Source: Eutreptiella sp. 'Long Island Sound 2002' (lineage: Eukaryota > Euglenozoa > Euglenophyceae > Eutreptiales > Eutreptiaceae). Taken from it: a stretch of 64,000 nt of DNA. Position 1 is the stretch's first letter. Each line of letters begins with the position of its first letter. The stretch covers positions 29,595,492 to 29,659,491 of the forward strand of contig OZ038401.1 of the NCBI GenBank assembly GCA_964036045.1, read 5' to 3'. The translations under genes and the position numbers were made by a program. A model generated the notes under the pieces. The model saw nothing but the letters and a program-made list of their open reading frames with translations. It was not told the DNA's origin and did no database searches. This document shows, in pieces, positions 35,471 to 48,213 of the stretch.

Positions 35471-38400
35471 GGGGCACAGCATGAATGGTTGAGCCATGCC
35501 AACCGCTTGTTTGTGTGTCAACCACCCTAAACCTAACCGTCTTGCAATTGGTAATCTTTCGGGCGTAAGCAACGATGCACACTCTGTAGTTTATCGCCGT
35601 ATCCCCAATGTTGTGTTGTGCTTGTGCCCCCATATTAGAGGGGGGTTGGTGTCCGTGCTTCGGCATTTTGTAGTTTCAACGAAGTTTCCAGCAGATGGAG
35701 CGCAAGATCAGAGATCCAGCACAGGAGAAGAAGTCACGAGTACACTCCATCCAATGGCACTTGGCAGTACATTTCAGGAAAGAAGCACCTGGGGTTTGCC
35801 TAAGACGGTGCGTGCGATAGCCCCCAACGCCCTCAATAAGCCAAATTTTGCCACCTGGTCCGCACCCTTAGCCACCAACAAAGGCCCTCAATAAGGTCTC
35901 AGAGCCACCAACAACCTTTTAACCCCCCCCCACCCGCCCAGAGAGCCCCGTATCACTGTGTACAACCCTCGAATGCTCTCATCAGTCGTCTTGAGCACCA
36001 GGACCCCTGCAAGACGTTCCTTGGTCCTCGAGGCCCCCCCCCCTCTACGGCGCGGCAGCCGCCTGTTGTGTATTGACACAGGGCCATGGACAATCTATCC
36101 GCTGTTCCTCAGACAATCTCTTTTTCACTGGCAGACCAGTTTCGGATTGGGGTTCAGGTTTCCCTCGTCAGTAGCCCGTGTCGGCCACTGTTATTGAGCA
36201 TGATATTGGTAAGCCCCCCCTCCCCCCCCACCACCGGCCGTCCGGCACGGCCCCTTTCCTTTGATCCCGCTGCAGTTCGATCGATGCCAGTCTCAATCCC
36301 CCTTTGCCGTTTCTGCCGTCTGTGCACAGCGTTGAATGGGCGAATAATGATATTGCCCCGTTTGTGTTCGCTAATCTTAGCCACCGTGCTGACCGTCAGG
36401 TCGTTTGTCATCAGTTTGCGTCGAATCATGCTCGCCCCCTTGACGAGGAGTCCCAAGGATTCCTTCCTTCTTTTCTCCGGACTGCCCCAACCCAACCTTT
36501 AGCGGTTGTCTCATCCACCAACCTTCAGGGGTTGGCGGTCGAGCGACCGCGGTTGGTAGTGCTCTTGTCGCGGTTGCCATGAGAACCGTCGCGCAGTCGA
36601 TTGACTGGATATTTGCTGTTCTGGGGGCAAAACCATGCCCACCTCTTTCTCTTTCATCTCTTGACCGCCCTGACTGCCAGACTAACCTTAGCGATGCTCC
36701 TCCCTTCAAACCTGCCAACGTGGCGCGATCCTAACCCGCAATGACGAGGTATATCCTCCCCGGATCATCATCAATTAACCGAACCAGCCGCTGGCGTTCG
36801 GCGTGGGACTATTGGGGGGGGGGACTCAGGCGTGGGCCGGGCGGTGGTCCGGAATGTCACAGCCCCGCCGCATCCCGAATTCCGTAGGTCTCACGCTTCA
36901 CATCAAGAGGACCCCGGTCCTACCCCATGGCTGCTGGGTGCCCGGGACTAAGCGTCGAAGACACCATTACGCTGCCAGTTCCTTGTCCTTTGCCCCCACC
37001 ATTCACACCTGTTCTTGTGCACACACCCATACAATGATTGGTGCCGGAAAGGCTCCTTTCACGACTGATCACTCCTTGCGACCAGTGAAGATCCGACCAG
37101 GTGTGCAATGTGTCCAAATCCTGTGCTTCCTGTCTTTACCCCAAACAAGGTACCTCTGCGGCTTTTCAGGCTCAGAATTTGCTCTGGTTGATACGAAGAT
37201 CCCACGGTGCGTCCTTCAAGCGATGCTGATGCAGGTAGCAAAGCCTGCATTCACACATTGGTGCTGCTTAGCTTAGCTTTTTGTTTCTTTCCCCCGGGCC
37301 GCGCACTGTAAGATGGTATGGATGCCATTCAATTGGCGTCCCTTTTTGGACCGGTTCTCACCGAATTGCCCTGTTTGCCCCACCAGCTCCGCAGCGGTAT
37401 GACGTCGAAGAGACGTGTTGAAGTCGAAGTGGAATCTGGACCATATTGACCCCCCCATGCGGTGGTCGTCGTGCAGTCATGTTGCCAGTTTACAAAGGGT
37501 CATGCATACACTATGCAGCGTTTTCCACATGGTGTCCCTTGCTTTGTCATGGGGCCAGTATTGATAAGTGGACCAACTGCTTGAAGGAGGATTGCAAGAG
37601 TGGTCCGAACACGGTTGCTGGCGCATCCGATGCAGTTGAGAGCCGAGCCTTGGCGGTGGGAGGGCTGGGCGCGGACGAAATTGGTTGGGCCAAAGTGCAT
37701 AAGCCCCCAAGGGGTAGGGTGGCGCGGTCAATCGCACACCTCAACCTCTTTTGCGCAGGATATGCCAATCCCAGCCATAGTTGCAACCTCAAAAAATCCC
37801 AAGTGGCAAGGGTAACCTCACGATTGCAGCAGCAACTCTCACTGTGAGCAGTGACAGTTGGATCGCTCTTTCTGACTCCGGTCGTCACAGCATGCCACTT
37901 TGGCATCGGTTCTTTGTGCCATCAGATTATGAAGAGGTTTTCAAACCCCCCCCCCCCCCCGCTGCATGACACAGCGTGGCTGCTTGGTACATGGTATCCC
38001 TGATGCACATCCATCATTCTGCGGAGCTCTCCTGACCATTGTGAGCCTGCTATCTGCTGCACTCCTGGAGCTGCTTCCACCCTTGTTTCCTCTCACCCAC
38101 TGTCAGCAACAAGAGGCTGTCGCCTTTGACCCCTGTTCCGCCCAAGCAGGCCTCCCTAATCCCAGTGCTTGCCCTGCGCTGGGAGCATTCCCTAAGTCTG
38201 TAATTCCGCATGTCGTGTGTCATGAACGCAAGTTTGTAATGTCCAGTGAAATTATCTTGCATGCTTTGATACGATGCAGTGCACCAGGAAGAGGCCTGAG
38301 AGGTGGATGGAATTGTGCATTTATGTTCTGCTGGTGTCACGAGGGAGGGATAGGTCTAAGTTCAGAGTTGCTGTGCCCCATTTCGTGCTGCACGCACCGA

Positions 38401-41400
38401 TGACGATGACGTGAATGGGGCAGGTGGTGAGTCGCGAGCTCAGTAATCAGTTTGTGGTTCACGTGTGTACGGTATGGCTGAAATAGGCACCTATGTCCAT
38501 GAACCCGAGGATAATGCTGCACGGTGTTCCCGCCGTGCCACGCGGTGCGTTTGCACGCAGTGCGCACGCATTGCAAAGTCTTTGTACTGCTTGAAATACG
38601 GGGGGGGGGGGGGGGGGCATTTTCAAGTTTTTTCAACATGCATGAAAACAGAGGAAATGGGGGTTTTGAAGGAGGCCCAGATGCAGTTTCGTAAATGAGC
38701 ATTATTTAGGAACGCTGGGGCACCAGCACCTGTCTCTTGGAGTCTAATTTTTGGTCCAGGTCAACTTTTCGACAGAGCTGTGTGCATACCAGCCAAGGCA
38801 GGGGTAGACACAAGCACCAGTACGAGAAGCATGCCATTCCGCAGTGCAACGTCAGTAACAACATTGAAAACAGAATATTATTTCCATCCCCAGTCCATGC
38901 AAGGCTCCCCCCCCCCCCCCACCCCCCTCTCTCTTGCTAAGCACAACAAACTGGCATTGATGGAAAGCAGCCTGAGTGTTCAAATACTCATCAGGTAAAA
39001 CATCACATAAAAACATCACATAAAAAGCATGTCTGATGTCATGAGGTGCATTCTTGCAACAGGGAAAGTGGTCAGCAGCTGAGTTGTGCAGGCACTCCAA
39101 CTTGCAGCTCCTTGGGGAACTGCCCCTCACAGCTGACGTGCACTGAATTGATCACATACATGCACACAAATGCGCACGCTCACACACACTTCGTGAGGGA
39201 AACCACAACCAAAACACCCAATAGAACCAAAACACCCACTGTGGACGCACAGTGCGGGAGCTCACACATGTGGTCAATGCTCACAAAAACCTCTTGAAAA
39301 ATTTCATCCAAATCCATCATACTCTTGCATATCTTCCTCCTCTTGCACCTCTCAAATAGGCACAAGGGCACATGGGCAAGGCACTGGACAATAAAGAGTA
39401 GAACGCACCGTATACTTGAGGTGATTTGCCAACCCCGCTTTCCAATGCGGCAACCATTCTGTTGCTTTTGCGCACATGCACCACGTCCACACTGCACTAA
39501 AAGCACCCTATAGGTATCGGCATTACCACCAACAGTAAGTGCACAACTTTTTTAAAGTGTTGCCCCCCTCCCCACCATGAAGCGAAATCTCATACACAAA
39601 AAGAATCAAGTAGATTCTTTGTCATTCAGCTCCCAGGGCAACGCAGAAAGGCACCTGGCCTTAGACATGATTTTATGCTGAATGTTTGGCCTGAAAAAGT
39701 ATTTGGAGACCAGTGCGCACCACCGTGCGCAAAGTCCGGATTTATTTGTGGTTGGTGGTTTTGGGATTGGTTGCGGTTTAGCCACCCGACAACGAGCACT
39801 ATGCAGTGCTTGTAGGGGGTAGCAACCGGTAAGGTGATCATGTATGTTGTTATCATGTTATCATGTGCTCATGTATGTTGTTTCTGTGGCATGTGGGGAT
39901 TGTTATAAACTCGTGTTTACAAGCTGTGCAAGTAGACTCAAGGTTAAGACACATTGCATGCAATTCAATTTCATTTGTTGGTATCAATGTAGTATGTTGT
40001 GTAATTCTTCTTCATCTTCTTTCTTTCTTTCTTTCTTTCTCTTTCTTTTTGCTATAATGGCAAGTACGAAAAAAGGCATATTGGCGAGTATTGAAAAAAG
40101 TGGGTACTCGCCTTTTTTGTTTACCGCGTTATTCGATTTACAACGAAAAAGAATCACTTTTAACACAAAAGAAACTACTTGCCTTTACCGAAGAAAAAAA
40201 TTGTTACCTGCCTTTATAGCAAAAAAAATTCATCGCTTTGGCAGCCAAAAAAAACTTACTCACCTTGAGAGCAAAAGCAATGTTTACATTTTTGGGCCCT
40301 GTGTACCCGTTGTTTGAATCCTTCCCACTTTGGGGACCCTTGGACTGAGCCCCATATTGCAATAGGCACTGACACAGGAGGAGTCTTTTTCGTTGGTACT
40401 ATGTGTGTGTGTGCGCGTTTGTGTGTGGAGGAAGAGATGACACCATCGCATGGTGTGCAGAGGTAGCGGAGACACTTGCAGTGGGAAGGAGTAATTGTGA
40501 TTGACACGCCTATGTTGGAGATGGTTTAGGACTTTCTACAAGATAGTTCACAAGACGTGCTTGGAAACCTACGCCTAGAAGGGCAAGCTGCGATGTACAA
40601 AAACATGCATTGTACCACATGAAGGTATTTAAGGACTCCAAGTTGTGGTTGCTCGGTCCGTTTCGCATGACATAGCTCCAACATGAATTATTGTCCGCAA
40701 AGAACCTACTCTCTCAGTTTGCTGGGAATCCACACTAGGAGAATCCGCACTGGGACGCGGAGGCCACCAAGCAAGAAGGATTCCAGGTCTCTCCGCCGCG
40801 GTGGGAGGAATTCCAAGCCGTATTGTGGCAGCCAAAGAAGAAGGCTGAAGGGCCATACGGTATACCTCCACATCTGCTCTCTTGGCTTCCGGTGCCCTCA
40901 CGGTATGATATCTACCCGGCAATTGTGCATATATGGGACACTGAGCACATCCCACACGAATGGATGCACTCGTGCTGACCGTCGCCCTTTCACAGCCGTG
41001 GCGGCGGAGGACTCGGTCCCCCAACAGTGATTCCGCGGGCCTTGGGCGCCGCGACTACGCCCAGTGTGGGTGCGGTGAGGGAGGCCGCGCCGTTCTGACC
41101 AGTAGCGGAGTCCTTCATCAGGTTCGTCCAGACCAACCAAGAATTCATTGATGGCTGCGCCGCTTCCGGAGGACCCACCCTGCCCGGGGTCTGTTGCACT
41201 AAAGCCGGAAGAGTCCATCCCATCCCATCCCATCCCCCCCCTTCAGAAGTGAGAATTATGGCGCCAACGACATGGGGGGTGGTGGTACACCTTTTGTATC
41301 ACAATTGCCAAGTCCACATTGTTTTCGTGCGACAAACTGTTTGGGGTGCCAAAGCAGTGGAGGTTAAAATGCTCAAAATATTCCATCCAATATTCAACTC

Positions 41401-42588
41401 CATGTTGTTTTACATTACAGGTAGGAATGCAGGTTAGGGGGCACAGGCATAGCATTCGCAGGGTTGTACATACAGAGCAAACGAGGTGCCTTAGTTGGCC
41501 GAGTGAGTGCCAGCATTGCAAGCCGAACCCCTTTTCTGTACCGGAAGCACCACGAACAATGAATGCACTTGAGAACTGTGAGTGGCGTCGATCCCAGCTT
41601 GAGGGGCTAGAGTAGCAGGAAAAACCTCGTGATTCGGCCATGTTGTGTTTAGGCAACCCCCTCTTCTAGGGGGGTGGCATGTATAAGCTTCAATACTATT
41701 ATATAGCAATTTTCTGCAAATCCACAATCCACGTTCTCTTCAAGCAACTACCTCTTGTGGGGCGCCAAAGGGGTGAATGTATAAACCCACTATTATGTTT
41801 GCTCGGGTCCCTTTCATTGGTGGCAGCACAAAGCACTTTGTGCTTTGTGGACTTGGCGTCCCATTCTTAAGGTCGCGAGAGGGGGGGTACCGTACAAAAC
41901 CGGCAAATGTACATACTGCAATAGTAGCATCAATCCTTAGAATTGTTTTATTTGCCTTTACAATCAATAAGATTACTGGTATTATGACCTTTTCTGCAAG
42001 AGCTGTTCTGATTTTTTTTTTAAGTTACACAAATTACATTCTGAAAACATTGTACTCACCTTCACAGCAAAAAAAGGGACTTGCAATACATTTTTCTGTG
42101 CTCGACATACATTTTCCCCTTGGTGGTGGTGGTGTTGTTGTTGTTGTTCAGTGTGCTGAACCCCTGCCTGCCTGCCATATACCTCATGTTGGAAATACCC
42201 CATGTAGAGTCTTCTGAAAGCAAAATCATTTAAGCACACTGAGTACATTGCTTCCCACAGAGCTTGCTGCCTTCCACAGCAACCAAAGTGTGGAATGCTT
42301 GAATAACAACGATTCTTCCTGTCAACTCCATTCATTATTCAAATGCGAGTCTTTAGGCAAAGCAATCACAACCAAAATCTGAATTCGTCAGTGCCTTTCC
42401 TGTGCGGTTTGGGGATTGTGTTATGCAGACCGGCTTGCTTGGTAAGAGAGATGATGTAGGGTGGATGTGCAGTGAAGATCAGCCCATGCATGCCGAATGC
42501 AGAAAGCAGCATCCTGCAGTGTATGATTCCCATTCTGTGTTTAGCTTGCCCTGTTTCTTTCTGTTAGTTTGTGTTTTTGTTGTTTTGG
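35471..42588. other. Gene-poor 7-kb stretch
   Basis: No supported gene. Content: C-runs at 37946-37960 and 38907-38920, an 18-base G-run at 38600-38617, an AT-rich island at 39990-40300, (cccat)n at 41217-41238 and an AT-rich patch near 42000-42110. A frame at ~38468-38590 (AARCSRRATRCVC) is Cys-rich but runs into the G-run and cannot be placed in a gene. Frames at 36.3 and 37.5 kb look like chance. Confidence 0.45.
39990..40300. other. AT-rich island with hairpin
   Basis: Much lower GC than its surroundings. (tttc)n at 40018-40048, then an inverted pair aaaaaaggc...ggcgagta / tactcgcc...ttttttg around 40068-40118. An 86-residue Lys-rich frame begins at the ATG at about 40057 but matches nothing I know. 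Confidence 0.4.
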
Positions 42589-45111
42589 ATGTCTACTCTG
42601 AACGAAACCTTCCCAACTGGAGGACACGCTCCCACTACAGCAGTCATTTTGGTGGCTCTCGTCGGCTTCGCTGCCTATTTCCTCTGCTTCTGTTCTTATC
42701 TGTATCTATGGCACTGTCGCTTTTTCCCACCTTTACGAGTCAAGAATCCGGGACTTACAGTGCTTGGAAACGTCGCCGCCTTCATGTGGTTTCTGTCTTT
42801 GATGATCACCCAACACCTCAAGCGGCAATGGGAGCCCAGCCCTGTCACCTGCTGGTGCTGGCAACTGTTCGGCCAATTCCTGGGGCTATCTGTCTACATG
42901 ACGGCTATCCTTGCCAAGCAGTACCGTGCGTTCCAGCACTATGCTGTCGGAAAGGCGACGTACTCCTCTTTGACCCACGTGATGCTGGGCCAGATCCCTG
43001 TCCTCGTGCTCATGGCCATTCCCGTGAAGCTGTATCTTGAGGACTCCTACAACCTGATGAACCACGAGCTCGCAGACTGCGTTAGCTGGGGGTACGAAGG
43101 CTTGATCTCTCTACTTTGCTTCATCATGGTGCTGAACCTCCGCGCTGCCAACACCTGCTACCACTACCCGAACTACGGAGATTCGAGCTTGGAGTGTCTT
43201 GGATTGCTGATCCAGACCTTCTTCCACGGATACGTGCTGCTGTCGCCGGCCTTCAGCTACCAGACCAAGCGCCTATTGGTAACGTTTGGGAACACAGTGG
43301 TCATCCCCGTTGCCGTGTTCTTCGGGGTGCTTGGGAAGCCCATGTGGAAGAATTTCACAAGGGATGCGGACTTCACCCGCTCCTTTGACCACCACTTCGG
43401 GTCCCGGATCACAGCTTCCGGTGCGTCGTTGGCTGCCTACTCCGCTGTTGGATACCCGACATACCGACTGCGCTCCAGACATCTGTCGCGTGTGCGGCCA
43501 GACTACATCCAGGAAAATCCCGCAAGTTCCTTCGAGGTCGAGGAGCTGTCTCGTCTGGTCATGGCTGGGGACCTCCGGCAGGTCAAGCATTTGCTGTACC
43601 ACTCCACTCTGGGCATTATCAACGAGAAGGACTCGGAAGGATCGACGCCACTGCATCGCGCCGTCCGAAACATGCACAAGGAGATGATTGAGTTCCTGCT
43701 GAACATGGGCGCCGATGTGGATGTTGCCGAGGCAGACGGGGTCACTGCGCTGCACGTGGCGGCGTCTCTGGGGAACGTGGACTGCAGTTACCTTTTGGCC
43801 GGCGTGTTCAAGGCGAACGTGAACGCGATGACCGAGACTCACGGCAAGACCCCCCTTGACATCGCGGTGAAGAGTGAATGCATGGCCACCATCTGCACGC
43901 TGCTGGACTTGGGTGCAGATCCTAACCGCTGCGCCCCAAGCGAAGACCCACTGGCTCTCATGGACATCCGCGCCCACATTCGAAAGGTGGGCCACTACTC
44001 CAAGTACAAGTCCCCATTCTTCCTCGCGGTGGAGCTGGGCCTGGACCGCATCATCAACTTCATGCATTCCGTCTACGGCCCCCACGGTGGCGTCGCGTTC
44101 GAGGCGCCGGAGCCCCAGGGTATGACGCCGCTGTGCGTGGCCTCGCTGTTGGCCCACACCACTGTGATGGAGTCGTTGCTCAACATGAAGGCCGACCCCT
44201 TCAACATCAACAAGCGACAGCGGCGCAGTGCACTCCATTACGTCTGCATGAAGGGCTCCTTGAAGGCCTTCCAGATCCTTTTGAAGGCTCTGTCCCGAAA
44301 CCTGCTTCTGCGGGCCGCAGATAACGGGACCCAGGGCACAACTGCGGGTGACGCCGACTGCCACAGCGCCCACGGCAGCCAATACGACTGCACCTGGACC
44401 GATGATTGCGACGACGGGACCTTGCTGCCTGCGGGGACCCTGGCGTCCACTTGTGGCAGCCGCATCTCCTTCGACGATTCTGTTGGCCATCCGGAGTGCA
44501 TGAATAGCGCCAGTGGCCTGAGGTCGCAGAAGGGATCGTGCGAGAGGCTGAACTACGGCGGTGGCCTGCTCGTTTCCTCGGTTGCGAGGGCCGGGCCTCA
44601 GAGCATCAAGTCGTGCCCCAACATCATCAAGGCCGCCCCCCGGCTGACCGGCGCCAACGGCTTCAAGAGCGCATCCCGGAGCAGAAGTAGCCAGGCATTG
44701 GACAACCTGGAGCTGAGCATGCAGAAGCTGCCCCAGTTCTTCTTCGACTTCCTCAACCTGCAAGACCTGCACGGACGGACTGCCCTGCACTACGCGGTCC
44801 TGAAAGGCTCCGCCCAGATCACCTACATGCTATTGTGCCTCGGGGCCGACATGGGGCTCCAGGACACCCTGCCCCAAGACACCTCGCCAAAGCATGGGAC
44901 CCGTATCACCCTGCCCCCCGCGACAATGGGTAACCCCGACACCCCACCCAAGGGGATCACTGCCCGCAAGTACGCGGAAATGCACCAGAACCAGGACCCG
45001 TACGGCAAAGTGGTGGCGGTGTTTGAGGAGGCAGTGCGGCTGTTGCAGCACAAGCCCGACTATCCTCATCAGTACCTGCATGATGACGCGAAATGGTTGC
45101 CAGTGGCTTGA
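42589..45111 (+). CDS. Seven-transmembrane ankyrin-repeat protein
   Basis: Intronless, 840 residues, stop TGA. ATG 42589 is the first in-frame ATG; it follows a T-rich stretch and is soon followed by an NET glycosylation site. Seven hydrophobic segments lie at about residues 15-41, 54-73, 86-108, 128-147, 162-184, 200-220 and 226-248, with basic FTRDADFTRSF after the last, so the tail is cytosolic. Ankyrin repeats follow: ~350-450 (GSTPLHRAVRNMHKEMIEFL, GVTALHVAASLGNV, GKTPLDIAVKS), ~470-570 (GMTPLCVASLLAHTTVMESL, RSALHYVCMKGSLKAF) and, after a Ser-rich linker, ~727-760 (GRTALHYAVLKGSAQITYML). The topology recalls GPCR/RGS1-like receptors, but no RGS domain or family signature was identified. 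A signalling role through ankyrin partners is inference. The frame is strongly GC-rich and undisturbed, so the gene looks intact. Confidence 0.88.
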   Translation: MSTLNETFPTGGHAPTTAVILVALVGFAAYFLCFCSYLYLWHCRFFPPLRVKNPGLTVLGNVAAFMWFLSLMITQHLKRQWEPSPVTCWCWQLFGQFLGLSVYMTAILAKQYRAFQHYAVGKATYSSLTHVMLGQIPVLVLMAIPVKLYLEDSYNLMNHELADCVSWGYEGLISLLCFIMVLNLRAANTCYHYPNYGDSSLECLGLLIQTFFHGYVLLSPAFSYQTKRLLVTFGNTVVIPVAVFFGVLGKPMWKNFTRDADFTRSFDHHFGSRITASGASLAAYSAVGYPTYRLRSRHLSRVRPDYIQENPASSFEVEELSRLVMAGDLRQVKHLLYHSTLGIINEKDSEGSTPLHRAVRNMHKEMIEFLLNMGADVDVAEADGVTALHVAASLGNVDCSYLLAGVFKANVNAMTETHGKTPLDIAVKSECMATICTLLDLGADPNRCAPSEDPLALMDIRAHIRKVGHYSKYKSPFFLAVELGLDRIINFMHSVYGPHGGVAFEAPEPQGMTPLCVASLLAHTTVMESLLNMKADPFNINKRQRRSALHYVCMKGSLKAFQILLKALSRNLLLRAADNGTQGTTAGDADCHSAHGSQYDCTWTDDCDDGTLLPAGTLASTCGSRISFDDSVGHPECMNSASGLRSQKGSCERLNYGGGLLVSSVARAGPQSIKSCPNIIKAAPRLTGANGFKSASRSRSSQALDNLELSMQKLPQFFFDFLNLQDLHGRTALHYAVLKGSAQITYMLLCLGADMGLQDTLPQDTSPKHGTRITLPPATMGNPDTPPKGITARKYAEMHQNQDPYGKVVAVFEEAVRLLQHKPDYPHQYLHDDAKWLPVA

Positions 45112-48028
45112 GGCTGGGCGCCCACATGGCTGGCGATTTGCCGACGCCCTCACCCGATCCTCTACTTTCCCACCAGTGAGTTTCTCCTGCACAAGCGTTC
45201 CCAAGTGCGCTGCATGCGCAGTGGCCAAAGTGCACCTTGTGCAGTGTGCAGAGTTTGCAGTGTGCACACGGCGCAGTGTGCAGGGTTCAGGATGCAGAGT
45301 CACAAACTTCATGGGATTCGATTTCATGTATCAATGTATCATCCGCCAAAGTGTCTCATCCGCTGTTTCCCCTTCACTGCAGCCTGACCCCTCTTCTTTA
45401 CCCTCATCCCTACCCTCCTTCATGCTTACCTCGATTCCTAATCGATGGCCTCGCCAACGCTCACATGTCCTCCTCTGCACCATCGCCCTTGTGTTCCTGT
45501 TCCGCCGCATTCCCAAGCTCACGTCCACCTTCATAGGGCGATCATTTACAGTTATAGCTTGGCGATTGTGCGATGGCCGCTTGTTGGGGCGCCCCGTTGC
45601 CACTCCCATTCTGTTTCCCGACCCCACGGATCCCGCTGCACAGGACTGCAACAATGGGATATGGTATTCAAGAAAGGGGGAGGGTACAGAAGTGGGGAGG
45701 GGCATCGGATGTAGTAGTCCGTCCCCCAACCTTCTTCCTCCCCTGTGTGGGGGTAGTGGGTAGGCTACAGGGACTACTATATATTGTTTAAGACCAGTTG
45801 TCTAGCGCTTCCGGTCTGTGACTGTGTCTTACGTCTTACAGTCTTTCAACAACACTGGACTGTAAAAAAAAAGACAAAGTGGGAAGAGAGAAGGAGAAGC
45901 TCACACGAGGGGCAAAGCGTCAAGCTGTGGCAAGACCCTCCCCGCCCCACTAGACATCGAAGCTACAGCACTCGTGGCACTAAAAGCACACGAGCGCCGG
46001 ACAGCTGACCCCCGAATGGGTTTGGAGTCGATGTGATTGCCAAATTCAGATGTTTGGGACGTTGTGCACTACGCGGCTGATCACCCGTGCACCATGAGCC
46101 CACTCAAATGGGATCGGTAGAGTCAAACCAATTGTGGGAACATTGTGAGGCTGTAGCTCAGGCCTGTGCTCGAAGAGCCCGAAGAGCCCCCCCACCCCCC
46201 CTTGACTGTCCCTTCCGCTGCAACCGCTCCCCGGTTGCCTCTAAGTGCCCTCCAACCGTTTTGTACCCGCCAGGATTTTTTGTCTCCCAACCGCTTTTCC
46301 AACGGCCAGTGACCGTTCCAATTTTGCACCCACTTGAATTTGTTGGTGCGGCACCTTTGCCATTCCCAGCCTTGAAGGTGTACCAGGTCGGCAAAACAAA
46401 CCATGGGATCGTTGTTGGACTCCATCTGGTTGCCAAACCCTTTTGTCGGCAAAGTGGCACCGGTTTCAGTTGTTGGGTCCGACACCGCGCGACTGGTGGC
46501 CTGCAATCAGCACCATGAGCCTTTGCACAATGGGCGATGATGGCACTTGGAGATTCGGTTTGCTTTGGCATGAAGGTTGGGGTCGATTGGATTGCCATAC
46601 TCCAATATGCGGGACATTCGGCTCTGCGTCGTAACTTACACCCCCTTCAGTACTTGTTGGGCGCGACACTAGGGCTACCACCAGCCCAGGCCGTGCACCA
46701 TAAGGTCCACAGCAATGGGAAATGCAACGAAACGCGTCTTCAGCCTATCCTTAGTCGCTGTCGTCTAGCCGCCGGCGATTCTGCCCCCCACAACCGTTTT
46801 ACCAAGGGGTATATTGCTTCAGGGATCCGTTCTTTTGATTAAGGAGCCCCTGACGGACTTAACCTCGTTTTTCCTTTGCTTGGGATGGGTCTCGCCTTTA
46901 TCAGTTCGCCAGCGATGTCAGTGACAGCATCTGCATCTCCAGGTCACTGCACTTTGTAACCTCGTGAGCAGAATCAGTCGTTGTAGCAAGGCCTCTGGCC
47001 CAGAGCACTATCGTGGCATGAACAAGTTGATCCTGTTTGACACGTCCAAAAACAAGAAGTTAATGTGTCCTCAGCAATCTCTGTTGACACCACACAGACC
47101 CTAACCCTAACACCCAATTTCCATCCCCTGTACATTAACACTGCTCAGTGCCAGGCGACGCTGCCAGGCAAAGTCGCAACACAATGAATGAATGAAAGTG
47201 AAGGTGCATTTTTGTGACTTTTTTGGCACCGTAGCATTGGTTGAGTTCCTGGCTGATATCCTGCCATGGCGAACTGTCGCACTCCGCAAGGAGGGCTCAT
47301 CTGCCGCTTGTTTGCTTTGCTACGTGTTCCGTTCATCCATCTCATACTTTTTTTCATCATTGCTCTAGCTGTCTATCAATTTGAATGGTTGTCGCAGGGG
47401 GAAGTCTGAATGCCCTGAGGCCGACATGCCCCTTGCAGTCGCCTGGGGGATACCGCATGCCGTGTCGTTGTGCTCGCTGCCGTCGGGCAATCCATACCTT
47501 GCCTGTATGAAGCAAGTGTGTGCTTTGTGGATCCCGTGGATCCTACGAACTGGTTGTTCTTTCTCTACTTGCCATCGCAAGCAGCTATGAGGCAGTCATT
47601 TTTTGCTCTGACCATTTTATGTTTCCCCACTACTCGTGTATCCCAGCGTACATCGCAACAACTAACGAGTCCCATGTGTATCACGTGGATCCCAAACAAT
47701 CTTGTCTCATTTTCCTCCGATAGACATTCGCTTCTCGTCTGCCCCCAAACCGCACCGGGTCAACGGGGCATGAAGGTGGCCTGAAAATAGAGAAAATGGA
47801 GGGGAAGTTTTGTGTTCTGTTTTGTGTGTGATGGCGTCCATGTTCAAATTGCAGATTGTTACCGTGCTGTACTGTGCTGTGACCCAATGTGGACGCTTCT
47901 GATGTCCATGGGTCAATGGAGTCAATCCAAATTGTCGCCTGTTGACCAATGATCTTGCCTGTGACAACTCTATGGACATGTCAAGCGGTCGGCCTTCAGG
48001 AATGATACCTCTCTGTCGATACCCCCAC
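45112..48028. other. Gene-poor stretch downstream of 7TM-ankyrin gene
   Basis: No supported gene. 45225-45300 has a gcagtgtgcag-type imperfect repeat. A two-copy telomere-like motif (ccctaaccctaacaccc) is at about 47099-47115. 46010-46060 and 46555-46610 share weak similarity (gtcgatgtgattgcc / gtcgattggattgcc). Confidence 0.45.
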
Positions 48029-48213
48029 CCCCTTGCGCAACGACCGCATTGCCCAATGACCACCTGGTCAAACAGCACTTTTCCTGCTGTTTGTTAAACC
48101 ACAGTCTCGTCCAACGACCACCCCCTGGTCAAACAGCACTTTTTTTTTTTGGCCTTATCTAGTGACCACCTTGCGGTCAAACAGCGAAACGTTACTGATA
48201 GTTGCGCAAGGGG
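48029..48213. mobile_element. 185-bp MITE with 13-bp terminal inverted repeats
   Basis: Perfect ends ccccttgcgcaac (48029-48041) and gttgcgcaagggg (48201-48213). The interior repeats tggtcaaacagcactttt twice. A diverged relative sits at 50027-50174. No coding capacity. Confidence 0.65.

Noticed and set aside
36304-36582. 92-residue frame with a natural-looking stretch (VEWANNDIAPFVFANLSH)
   Set aside because: No family recognised, no splice or start support; left unannotated.
43273-44790. 505-residue minus-strand frame
   Set aside because: Shadow of the 7TM-ankyrin gene, whose ankyrin motifs are unmistakable on the plus strand.
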